Origin: Setophaga petechia
Taxonomy: Eukaryota; Chordata; Aves; Passeriformes; Parulidae
Reading direction: 5' to 3'
Assembly (NCBI GenBank): GCA_024362935.1
Contig: JANCRA010000007.1
Location: 12,154,503-12,218,502, forward strand
DNA length: 64,000 bases
Shown in pieces: positions 13,701-25,479 of this stretch (position 1 is the first letter of the stretch; each line of letters opens with the position of its first letter). The notes beneath the pieces were generated by a model. It was not told where the DNA came from. It did not search any database and worked only from the letters and a program-made list of their open reading frames with translations. The translations under genes and the position numbers were made by a program.

Positions 13701-16700
13701 ATGTCTAGAAAGGACTGCATTATAGCCACTTACTTGGAGAAATTCCATTTATTCAAACAGACTCAAAAAAAAAAGGGTTGTAATCTTCAATGGAAAAAAA
13801 TTTACATTTTCACCAGTAAAGAAGTATGCAAAAAAAATTAAATTTTAACATTGCTAAAATTTTGAACATTTACCAGATAAAGGACTTTTCCTAATACTTA
13901 TTCATGTAAGACCAATCCAATTAAATTTTTAAATAAAATCCAATTGCTGCAATGTGTTGACTTGGACTATGAAGTACTTCAAAAGACGCACAGCAGGATG
14001 GCAGAAAATGTGCACCATCTTTACTGCAACATTTAGCACAACAAAAACAAGTCTGCTTTCCCCTCCATATCTATCCCAAGTAATCCAATCCAAACACCAC
14101 GCCACAAACTCCTCTGTCTCCCAGTGAGGTTCATCAGTATGCACCAGCTTATTACCCTGGAAATCCAGCAAGCTCAGAATGCATCACCAAACTGCAGTAC
14201 ATTGCAAGCCCAGTAATTGAATGTCTACTTACAGGAGATTTGCTTTGTCCTGATATATCCTGATAATGGGGCAGAGAAGAGTCCAATAAAGGCAGGTTAG
14301 AACAGAATGATCTTTGAATCCAGTAATAAGGCCCCTGGCTTTTACATGCACACTCCAGAAACTGTCTTTAGTTCACCGACAGACAATGTGGCTGGATGGC
14401 AAAGGTGGTGCAATGACCAACTGCAAATCATCTCACCTGCAAAGAGGGTTCTTTTCAGTTTGTGAGTAATCACCAACAGGCTTCTGCAACCACACAGACT
14501 TTTACAACAACACTGCCAGGTCACACCCAATGGGCTCTTCCATCTCACACCCCTCTGACAAGCTGTTCTGGGCATGAATCTTACTTCTTTATTGCAGTTT
14601 GATTGCTACAGCACCGAGGAAATCCAACCAGCACCAGGCTGCTGTTCCTGCTCTTGAAATACTAACTGATGAGATGCAGACATTTCACTAAGTTCAGTAA
14701 CACTGTTAGATATCCTATATGTTATATATCTTGATTAAAGTTGTACAACCAAGATAAAAGAAGCTGCAAAGCAATGTCAGCTTTATTTAAGAGTGGGAGT
14801 GGTGATAAGGAAAACAGTGTTCCAAGGAAAAACTAGAGAATGCCCACAGCAAAGCTAACAGGTGTAAGAAGGAATGACAAGAAAACCCTCAAGTTTCATA
14901 ATTGTAGATTATTTTCAAGATGTCTAGTGATACCTGTGTGAGACGTTTTTCATCATAGTCTCTGATAAAAAATATATTTTTTAAGGCTGAACATCCCCTT
15001 TATCCTGAGGTAAAGGAAACACTTGGAGAGAAGAGAGGGGAAAGCACTATCTTCCCAAACCTTTTTTTTTTTTTTTTTTTTTTAGGGTGAGGTATTTATG
15101 AGGCAATAAGAAAAAAGTGCAAACCAGACAGGCATGGAATGACATATGAGCATTTAAGTAAATGGAGTAGGTTGAGAAGAGGAGATTTAGTGGTGGAACT
15201 CACTGGCAGCAAAAGACTGCAAAAAAAAATAGGAGCAAACCAATCAGGGGAAAATACTTAAATTATTTAAATATTTAAATTAGTTGCAAAATCAGGCCTC
15301 GAGTCATGGATCCATATCCATGGGAACACAGGCAGTACTGGAATGCTGCCTCGTATAGAGGTTTTCTTCAAAATGTGCTGTGTAAAAACAGCCCTTTCAC
15401 TTCTTCCACCCTTATTTCCAGAGGAGGCAGTGCACACAGCATTTCCCAGTGACACTACTGACCTGGCAGCAATGTCATGCAAGTAGATACAAGGTCACCA
15501 AATAATTTCCCTGTACAGAGAAGAAGTGAAGAAAGATAAAATATAGATTTGGACAGGCTTAAAAAATTGGCAAGTGAGGATGAATGCATTAGGCAATAAC
15601 AGAATATGTTCTCAGCTCCATTAAAGCACACCAATCCACAGATGATTATTTCAAGCTGAAATATTCAAATAGCAGTTGGAAGCCATGGTAATATCTTGAT
15701 TTTAGTATCAGTTACTGATTAAATTTCAGGAATATTGCTCTATTTAGAAAGACTGCAAGATCTAACAATCAAAAGAGACAATGCTTCAATTCTTCTCACC
15801 CTAACAGTCCAAGGGCAACTGATTTTATCACGGGAGAGAGCAATGTGACTATATGCCCTGGGGGAATGGTCCAAGATAGAACAGAATATTTTTTTCAGAA
15901 TCACATGAGCTAAAGAGGAACAGAAGATAGGATATTTTAGCTTAAATAGATAACTACAAATTAGTGAACTGAATTTAGTGTAGCTTAAAGTGCTGTTAGA
16001 GTTCCAAAGATAAAGCCACCATAGACTCATGCAGCTTTGTACATATTCTGTATTTCTGATCTCCCCAGGAGAGAAGTCAGACACAAGCAAGCATATATGT
16101 ATGTTGATTTTTCTTATTCAAACACTGGCTCAATATTGGAGCAGAATGCCAAATTGGATTGTAATTTCTTTCAGTATCAATAGCAGCTTCTGAAAACCAA
16201 ATTATTGTTCTAAGTTTTAACTTCTCCAGCAGAGCTGCCCTTAGTGTGCTCCTTGCTGTTGCAATGGTATATTCTGCTGGCAGCAAGCTGCCACAGCATT
16301 ACCAAGCATGTAATTTGAAGCCATTACAGTTCATCAAGCATTGTATTGAAACATTATTAACACCTGAACGGGCAAATCATTATCACCAAGGCATCTCTAG
16401 TTCATCCAACTCAGGGTCTGCTTCTGCAGGGCTGGCAGTCATACATTTCATTTTAATGACCATTAGGGTGGATAATGATAGTAGACTGAGGGGACAAGCA
16501 GCCCAGCTGAACTCACGGGTATTCAGGAGGATTCTCCTCTTTCCAAGATTCATCTTTTCTCTCACAATGTTTGTGCCTAATGATAAGGAGAACATTCCAA
16601 CTTTCATCAGGCCATAGAGAAAATCCTACTTTGAATGCTGATGGCAAACCTTAAAAATGCTGTTCTCCTTTTAAGAGTAAGGCTTCTGCTGTGTGGACTA

Positions 16701-18678
16701 TTTTAAAACACTGCACTCTTCAAAGAAGTCTGCTTCTTGTTGCAATATTCCAGATTTAGTGAACCACCAGGCTTCACCCTTTTATACCATAACTGCTTGT
16801 AGCTGCTCAGAAGACATAAAGCAGTGAAAATCTGGTATATAAAGTGTTCTATTTGTATCTGATAGGATGTTATTTAATTACTAGAAATATAAAAGAATTA
16901 TGATTAAATTAGAATATTCTTCAGGGTGGTAATATGATATCATAGGGACGATCATGTTTTACATCACAGTAAATCAGGATGTATTCTGTCATCTGTCATT
17001 CTGTCATACAGTTTGAATTAAAATTGATAGTCTTTTTTATTAACTTCAATATCTCTCATACCTCCAAGAGTTATTCTTGGTGTATCAATCTAGAAGTTTT
17101 ATTAAAGGTGAAAGTGTGTGAATGTTATAAATCTGTTCTTTATTTCCAAAACATAATTAACTCATTCCCCTGCTAAAAAATTTACCAGAGAACTGCATGT
17201 AGAAAAAAGAGATTATACTGAGGAAAAACAGATTCTTCTTTTGCATCATATCAATGTACAAAGCAGGTTTGTTCAATGCATTTCAGTCAGCAACAAACTC
17301 CTCTCTAAGTTTTCATAAAGTTTCTTCAAATTTTTTTTGTATTTTAGGGATTGGGGGAGAGGGGAAGCCCTCCACAGATGAGGCACAACTACTTCCTTGC
17401 AAAATTGTGAAAGGAAAGGTAAATCATTATTACTCCATGTCTGAATTCCTATTCCAATTCTTTTCTGTCTCCCAAGTGATCACAGTCCTGGTCTGCTGAT
17501 CAGGAAGGGGTTTATTGCACAATTATTTGCTTTGGCCTACATCCTTGGGCACAATGTCTCCATTATCACATTAATGTATGTTGAGATTTCATTGCAGAAG
17601 AGATAATGCAAAAAACATAGAGCAATCTAGATGGTTAATGACTTCTCCTTAATATGCAGGCTGTGTGTCTCTAGTGACAAACGCTGATAATTCACTTGGG
17701 AGAAATGTGACAAGATGTAGGGTGATTTAAGTCCAATACAACAACACAAATTGTCCTTGCTGTTAATCATCCAGCATCTTAATGCCTTACCCATTTTCAC
17801 ACTGGTGTTTCAGTAGCTCAGTGAGGTTGGCTGCAGGCAACCAACATTTGAGTCATCCCAAATATCCTTCCCACTGCTACAAATCTGCCTGAACACCCTC
17901 AACAAGAGATGTGCCTCATCTTATTAAAATATTTCAGTATTTCATTGATCTAGTGTTTTAGATCATGAGGAACAAAACCATGACAGACCAGAATATCACT
18001 AAAGCAAACTCCACAACAGGTTTTTCTGCCTAGTGTTTCAAGGAAAATGCTCACAGCAAAACTAGCTTTCAACACCACTGACCAGCTTTCATTCTGAAGT
18101 GTTAACTGAACAGACTTTTAAAAAATGAACACAGATTATCACTAATATCAAAAGACCCTCCACAGTATAATTACAACAGCTAGAGGTGTAAAACCAGCCT
18201 ACCACTCTAAATTCAGACCAGACTTCCTTCCTTTTCACAGGAACTTCATTTAGTACAAAAAATAACCAGACACATCTATTTTGAAAAAACAGTTTGAGTC
18301 TCTGCAAGGAGCAAAGAAAATGCAGCACTTTCTGAAAACTTAGTTTTTTAAAACATTATTTTCTTTTCTATGGCACATGAGATTGAAGCAATCATGTTCA
18401 CCAAACACCTTTTAAATTCTTGCCCTAGGACCAACAAAGACTCAGTACCATGAAAATTCTTCTGCAGCCACAATCCAAACTAAATTCTGGTAGTACAAGG
18501 AATGTTTAGGAGGCTGCTGGACCTTCTGTAGTGAGATGAAGAAAGTACTGCTTTTGTCAGTTTTGTGTGGTGAAATTTGGCCAATTCCTAATGAAGGCCA
18601 TTGTCTGTTGGCAGGATGTTACTCAGCAATATACATGGGATTTCCCCAAGCTGTGCACAGCATCCTGCTCAAAACTCC
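10741..18678. other. noncoding DNA, no gene recognised
   Basis: No recognisable exon. A T22 run lies at 15062-15083. The segment 12640-13130 is the most GC-rich part and carries an open frame of 152 codons, but its translation has no known domain and no consistent splice context. The segments 16380-16620 and 17510-17800 have many TAAT/ATTA words and may be regulatory. Sequence around 15100-15240 faintly recalls the 3' part of old CR1-type LINEs but is too decayed to call. Confidence 0.55.
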
Positions 18679-18750
18679 AAAGCTTACTCCTGTTGCATTG
18701 AGATCTTCCATCTCAAAGCTTAGTCCTGCTGGATTGAGATCTTCCATCTC
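18679..18750. repeat. 36-bp tandem duplication, two copies
   Basis: Adjacent 36-base units at 18679-18714 and 18715-18750, each starting AAAGCTTA and ending GATCTTCCATCTC. They differ at about three positions, and six bases of a third copy (AAAGCT) follow. The unit length is a multiple of three, so an incidental open frame (18536-18781) shows a 12-residue repeat. I see no evidence that it is translated. Confidence 0.93.
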
Positions 18751-18756
18751 AAAGCT

Positions 18757-21179
18757 CAGCAACATAAACATGACCATGTAGGAGCACCTTGCAATTGAAT
18801 ATTGTTCTTGAATGAATACACATTGTTTCATTTCCAGTACCACAAACCTTATATTTTTTATGAGGTAGAGCATTACAAAAAGAGTAAAAAAAGAGGCCTC
18901 TGTCCTGTCTGAGCAAAGAGGAATTACTCAAAGAGATTGACTTAGTGTATTGATAGGATTATTTTCTCCTGAGACTTTTTAAATTCATCTGGCCTACAGC
19001 ATCGTGCCTTCAAAGTTCTCTCCTTCTTTTTAGAACATCATCCATTCTAAAGCATACTTGCCCTGTAACCTGATATGTGCCCTCAAGCTAAGGAGTCAGA
19101 AAGTATTTCATCTAAAATACTCTTCTCAGTCATTTTTTTCTGCCAAATTGCACAATGTCTGGCTTTAGCATGACTCACATAGCCAGCACTCCGCAGCCTG
19201 GGTTATGCTGTTGCTGCTAAGACAATTACAGAGCTGCAGTATTTTGGCTGGGACCATGCTAAAATCAGAAAAGCAAACTTCTCTAGTGTTACACACCAGG
19301 ACACTCTAGTCAATGGCCCAAAGATTCCCATACCAAAAAATCCCAGAAGTCTTTTTTTGTTGTTTTTCTGACAAAGTAGATGAGAAATGAAAACATATGT
19401 GTGTTGAAGGATTATTGTCTTCAGTGTGAAGAGATATCGACTGCATAACCTTTACATCTCTCTCTCTCAGATTATTGGATTGGGGGCATTTCCTGCTCCA
19501 AGCATCACCTCTTAATATTGCAAAACAATTTGCTTTTTCTCAGACTTCACTATAGTATAGGAAATTGAACAGATCTGGGAGATTATGACACTAAAAATCT
19601 GAATAGAAAGATTTGTGTAATGCTAAATACTGATTTAAATGGCATAACTTAAACAGCCTAGTCAAAAGCTAAAAGAGATTGATCACCAGCTGGATAGCAA
19701 AAATTTATTAATCAGCTATTGTTATGAAACTAAAGGTGGATCACAAAAGGCTTTGGCACCTATGGTTGTTTTTGTGTTCCTCCCCCATCTCATGGTGGGA
19801 AAACAACTTATCCCACTAACGTGACATTAATTCCTGTTTCAATTGAGGCTTCACTACATCTGTCCAAATGTTGGTTCTGCAGCACCTTTTGAATGGTTTT
19901 CAAATTCTCCACTGGCTTAATAGAATTCATCATCAGAAAACATAGAAATTCTTCTGATAACAGCTGAGCTGAGAAAATGGGACAAGTTTTGAAGTTACAG
20001 GGAAATGGTGCAAAAGAACCAAAGGTGACCATTGGTTTGGTCTTGTCATGTGTGGCCAACACATTTATGAAGCAATTACCAGTAACCTGGCTGCATGAGT
20101 CTGGGTTTTTGAGCTACGTGGAGGGTTCAAGGGGGTTTTTTTCCAAAACATTCCCTCACGTCCCCAGGAAAGAAAATTTAATTCTGTATTGAAGGACTAA
20201 CGATATCATCTAGTTAGTTTTAAACCCTTCCATTTCCCTAAACTACCATCCTGTACACTTGCAAGTAATAAAGAGATGAATAGCTTCTTAATTTGAAGGG
20301 AGAAAGTTTGGACACACGTCATCTGAGGACCAAAATGTCTCTGAAAATTCTCAAGCTGAGGTATTGCTACCCTCAGATTCCACACATAAAACCAGGGAGC
20401 CACAACTGGCTTACATAAAAATGATAAAGGCAATGACCATTAATAAAGAAAAGACAATGTACACTCTAGCAACAAATCTACCAAATGTGAAAGCTTAGAC
20501 TTGCAGATTCTGTTTGAAAAGTAGGGATATCTAAGAAATACTTGAGAGCTAAATTGCAAAGTCATTACTTACAAGAAAGGCAACAGATTCTCCTTTTCCA
20601 TTCAGTGCCTAAGCCAAGAAACCCCCCACACTCTAGGGCATATCCTCAGCTGCAGTAAGTTAAAATAGCTAGGGGGGCACAGACACAGACTTAACATGAT
20701 GCTAATTTTTCCCACTGAGAATTTTGAATCCTCAAAACTCATCCCTCTGTACCCATTACTGAGAGGCTTCCCACCAGTGCTCTCTGGAGCATGCATAGCA
20801 GGAAATATGTATCTAACATTTAATTCCTGAAGTTATTTCAGCCCATAGGTGGCTTCTGCAGAGGAAGCAGGAGTGTGCAGGGTTTCTTGAGTCTTGAGGT
20901 CTTTAAAAGAATTTTAGTCAACTGAGGAAGCAAAACTGGTCTGAGTTAATGCCAAGAAAACCCTGATGGGACTGATATAACATAAAGGATCTCTCCCTGC
21001 ACAAAGAGTGTCTAAACCCATACAAACATGACTTAACTTTTTGAGAGACCAAAGCACTGAGCTCTGCAGACAGCAAAGTGAAGGTCCTGAGGGCCACAGA
21101 GAAAGCAGAAATTCATGCACATGCAAGTCTCCTCTGCCTCTGGACCAAACAACACTGCTTCTAAATGAGCAACAACTCT
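18757..21179. other. noncoding DNA, no gene recognised
   Basis: No repeat family, exon or RNA gene recognised. Open frames are short, under 90 codons, and without known domains. Confidence 0.6.
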
Positions 21180-21600
21180 TCCTCTTTTAATTGCTGATAT
21201 TTGTTAGCATGGCTACAAGAGTTGTATTTGACCACACGGTTTTAAATCGCTATGATTTTTCATTTGAAAAATAGCACTGTAATGTTTCCCAAGAGCTGCA
21301 AAAAATAGAGCTCAAATTTTAAAGGAAAGTGGACTTCATGGATTTTTTCAGCATTTCCCTCACATAACAATTAAAGCAAAGCAGAAAGCTGCTTGCGTCT
21401 TTAAGCAAACTGCTGCGGGGGAGGAAGGGAAGAGGAAATCATGTAAACACTCTTTAAATGTTAATTCCAGAGTTTAATTGTAGCTCACTGCAAGCCTATT
21501 AAACCCTGACTAAGTGCACCTGACAGACTGACAACAGCATAATGCTAATGCACGCCAGTGAAGAGCAGTAATTAGCTTCTTTAAAAGGGTGAGATTTGGG
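21180..21600. promoter_or_regulatory. candidate conserved noncoding element
   Basis: This is a complex, non-repetitive stretch with clustered homeodomain-type words (TTAATTG, TAATGCTAATGCA, GTAATTAGC), no open frame of note and no repeat family. Such composition is typical of developmental enhancers in amniotes. It is an inference from composition and motif density only; conservation was not measured. Confidence 0.25.
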
Positions 21601-24600
21601 GGAAACTGCTCACAGAACAAAAGAAAATGGGGGGAGGGAGAAGGAAAGGAACGAGAAGTTTTTTCCCTGTTATACCTTTCTACATCTTATGTAAATCTCT
21701 GCAGAACTCAGGCAACTCTCAGAACTGTGCTCTGAAAGCTCATGAAATGGCAAAAAGATCTATTGGGCAGAAGACAAGGGCTGCTTAGTTTTTATACCAT
21801 GGTTTTTTGCATGGACTGTGTGAACTAAGGTAACAGTGAAAGTGATGTTCAAAAAAGACACAGAAGGAGGGTGACTGGCCAGTCTGATATTTCTGCCAAC
21901 TCCAGAGCACTGGAAACTTACTTATAATCTTCTACAGAGTAGTTTTTCTTTCTTGTTAGCTCTCTTGCATAAATATCAACAGACAGATCTCCTTCAGCAG
22001 AATGGGAGGGAAGCAGAACTGGTTCACGTCAATTAATTCACGTAAATTAATATCTCATAGCAGGTCATCTTCTTCCTCTGAGTACTTACATGACATTTAA
22101 TTAGACATCCAACTTAAGAGCCAGTAACTGTGCTTTACAGCACAAGCTTACTTGTTTAATTCTAACCAAAGATCAGATCCCTTCTCCAAGAAGAGGCTCC
22201 AGAGGATTAGAGTACCAAAAATTTTACAGGGTTCAAGTGTAGTTTTTAAAAACTATACAGAAGTATATCTTGTTACCTGTACATTGCATCCAGCCTACTG
22301 TAACATTGAAAATGTGGGAAATTCTAGAAGGAGTCTGAGCTAATATTGTTAAATCATACATTTGATTAAAACTTTTCACTCGATGTTGTTATTTCAAAAC
22401 TTGAATGGCGAATTTCACATTATATGTATGTTTCTTTCAGACTGGCCATTGCAGCCTCCTTCCTATTGGGTACACTCTCAGGATGTTTAACAATAATGAA
22501 AAATAATCCTATCCAATCCACACCACTTCCAAGATTCCAAATGCAAGAAGTATTTTTGGTCCTGAGACTGTTTAAGGCTACAACAATTCTTTCTCAAATC
22601 AGTACATGAGTATTCTAACAAAGGCATCATCCTATTTTGACAAAAAGCTATGACAGAAATCTGTGGCAGTGAAGAAACTCTAAAAAGTCAACAAGCTGAG
22701 ACCAATGAGAACATAACTTATCTGCCATTTACAGCAAACATTTCATTAAGACTCAGGAGCACATTTATGAAAAGGAGTTCCAATATCTTAAACCACTGTA
22801 GACTGATTTCCCACTGCAGGAATATTTTTGTGAATTTGCTTCCTTATTTAGCTACCCTTGTGGAATATACTTCAACCACATTTAAACTAAAAAAATTAGA
22901 CTTCAGGAACATTTCTACTTTTATTAATCTTGCTCTGAATTCTTGCTCAGAGCAAAGCAAACTGCCAAGGAAACTTCAGTATCTCAAGTTATGGCTCTTC
23001 TAGATCATGGTCTTTTCCCTGGCTCTGAGGTTCAGAGGCAGAATGAAAGCAATTAGCTTGCACTTCCTTGGAAGAGTATTTTGTGCACCTGGTGGGAGAC
23101 CTGTCTCTTAAATGGCTGCCCCAGGAAAGGGGACAAGTCCAAGAATTCAAGTGCCTCAGTAGCAATAACTGCACAAGCTGTTCCACTGGCTCTGTGCTTG
23201 CTCTTTGTTAGACAGCACCTTGCAAAAGAACAGAAGGCAACAGAACCCTAGGAGATTAAAAATAGTAAGGAAATAAAGACCTAGATTGTGTTCTACAAGA
23301 GGGGATACTGGAAGCTCATGAACAGGGTTTTCTGGGTTTTTTCAATATCCCACTCCACCTGTTTCAATTTTTTCAATTCAATTCCACATTGGAACACCAG
23401 TTTCCTAATTTGAGAATTCTTGTACAAGTGGATAATACATTTGTAGTTTTCTATGAGATGTACTGCACACTGAAAAGCACTGAGATTTTGTGGGTCCATA
23501 TGCCTCTCTCTCTGTGGTTGGTGGCAAAGCTCATCTGTAAGCAGGAATCAGAGCACTTAGCCTGCCTTCAGTTGTTGTAAGGAAATTTCCTTGAAACTGA
23601 TCCTTTTACTGTTGGACTCATTTTGTACCTTTAATGATGCCTAAAAATTGGAAGCTTTTGTTCACAGCTGCCTCTGTCCCTGAACCTGGACCTCTTCCAC
23701 CATCTCAGATACCTTGCAGGGGGCTGTGGTAATTCATTTGATCATGCCAACTTCCTCACTGTGCCACCATGTGTCCATGGCAGAGCAGCCACTTTGCAGG
23801 CCTGGGGTTTCTCTCTCAGCTTTCTGGGTTATCACTTGGGCCACGTGGCAAACTGGCAGAAAGGGGAGACATTTGGCCTTAGGAGAATCTCACTGTCAGA
23901 TGCTCTTTGGCATCAGTCAACTTCCTAACAAAAGTGTGTGCAGCTGCCCAGGGGGAACTGAGAGGCTCCCTAGAAACAGGTAGAGAAATTTCAAGTGGGA
24001 TGGCAAGGCTGCCCACTGCTCCTTTTGTCCCTTGGAATAATAATTTTTTGTCTTTTTCTCCTAGGCATAATTGCCACAATCCTCTCCAGATAGCAGCATT
24101 CAGTGCCCCATCCCAAGAGCCAGGAACCAGCTTCTATTTGTCACAGCTAGAGGGGTCTGAGCAGCAGGGGCACCTAATACATCCCAGTAGGATCTCTGCA
24201 GTAAATTACAGATCACCACAGCAGACACAGCCATCCTGCCAGATTTGTGAACAGAACTCCTGATCAAGTCAGCTGACTTTCACCCACCATGTGCTGTACT
24301 CTCACTCAAAGCACCAAGCTGAGAAGTCTCACAATCTCTCATTTTCTATTTTATTTTCCCATGACACCTGGGAGGACAGCCAGAGAAATCTAGCCAAATT
24401 ACTAGAACTGTGCAAGAATAGCACTGAGGAGTACTGCAGTCTTCCAAAACATGTCTAAGGACAGCATGTTACAGCTTTCTGAGCAAGAAGTACTTAGGAA
24501 GCTTTGTCGTTTCTCTTCCTCTTGAAGACTCCCCCCATTTAGTTTAAATAAGATCACCCCTTTAAATAAACTATGACTTCTCGCCTTAGTCTTGTAATGA

Positions 24601-24879
24601 GACAAATCTCTTGCCAGGTTTTCCTACGTACACCACATATTTATACAACTCTGTACTTTAGAGACCAAGGAAGAATACCATTAAGAAGAAAAGAAGTACC
24701 AATCTGAAAGTGAAGGCTATTATCCTTTTTAAGCATGAGATTTGATTTCTGATATCACAAAGTATGATATCCTCTGGGGACAACAGACAAGGTGGTTGAT
24801 GAGAACATAGTTAGTTTGGGGAAAAATGTCTTCTAGAATTTTTTAATGAGCTCTGCCTTTTTTAAAAGTACCTTTATGA
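21601..24879. other. noncoding DNA, no gene recognised
   Basis: A purine-rich tract runs from about 21612 to 21660, followed by a small tandem repeat at 22023-22050. The remaining sequence has no exon, repeat family or RNA gene that I recognise. Open frames reach about 118 codons (22650-23003 and 23907-24263), and both have unremarkable translations. Confidence 0.6.
22023..22050. repeat. 14-bp tandem repeat, two copies
   Basis: Two adjacent 14-base units, TTCACGTCAATTAA and TTCACGTAAATTAA, differ by one base. Each contains an ACGT core next to AATTAA, so the pair also forms two regularly spaced potential factor-binding sites. Confidence 0.9.
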
Positions 24880-25475
24880 TGCTCTGGTGCAATTTGCAGA
24901 CAATAGTAAATCAGAAAGAGTTGTGAATATCAGTCAGAGCTGAGAAATGTTAGTGACAGAGCCAGAGGCACTAGTGGGCAGAAAATGACAGCGTGAGTTT
25001 CAATTTAGAAAAATGCACATAAAAAACACCTAGGGACATAGAAATCAACGTGTGGCTGGCGATTCACTGAGTGGAAGAAATCTAGAAAATACAACAAAAG
25101 AGAAGTGTGGGTGATAGAAACTCCCACGTTGCAGAAATACCAAAAAACAATGCAGAATGTGTGCAGTTGCACACTAAAATCCATGAAGACAATGCATTGC
25201 AGAAATTATAATTGCCTGACCTTTGGCCCATTCTTGGCATGAACACACTACAAAGAATTAATTCAGTGCAGGAAATAATGTTAGCTGTAAGACTGACAAA
25301 TTGCAGTGTGTTAAGAAAAGACCAGCAGAACAGATTAAAACATGGAAGAAATTATTTATGACAGAAAATTTATATAATTAAATATTTATCAGCCTGGGTA
25401 GCTGAAAATGGAGACAGGATGGGAAGACATAACAGTCTGAAAGGAAATTAACAATGAAAAGAGAAGATTAATTAC
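24880..25475 (+). mobile_element. decayed CR1-type LINE, reverse transcriptase region
   Basis: Several landmarks of CR1-family 3' coding sequence appear in order. A degenerate FADD-type catalytic motif is at 24893 (reads FADNSK). A segment like FN(L/K)xKC follows about 106 bases later at 24999 (FNLEKC). A DLGV-like stretch lies at about 25101. Near 25395-25440 there is a segment resembling the AGCCTGG...GACATAACAGTCT...CTGAAAGGA part of the family. These sit at the family's usual spacing but in different frames with stops, so the copy is long dead. It is much older than the other CR1 pieces in the window, and the subfamily cannot be named by eye. Confidence 0.6.
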
Positions 25476-25479
25476 ACAC

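Noticed and set aside
15084..15245. Possible old CR1 3' end next to a T22 run
   Set aside because: Only one phrase (around a GGTGGAACTCACTGG segment) resembles the family; spacing and neighbouring landmarks do not fit.
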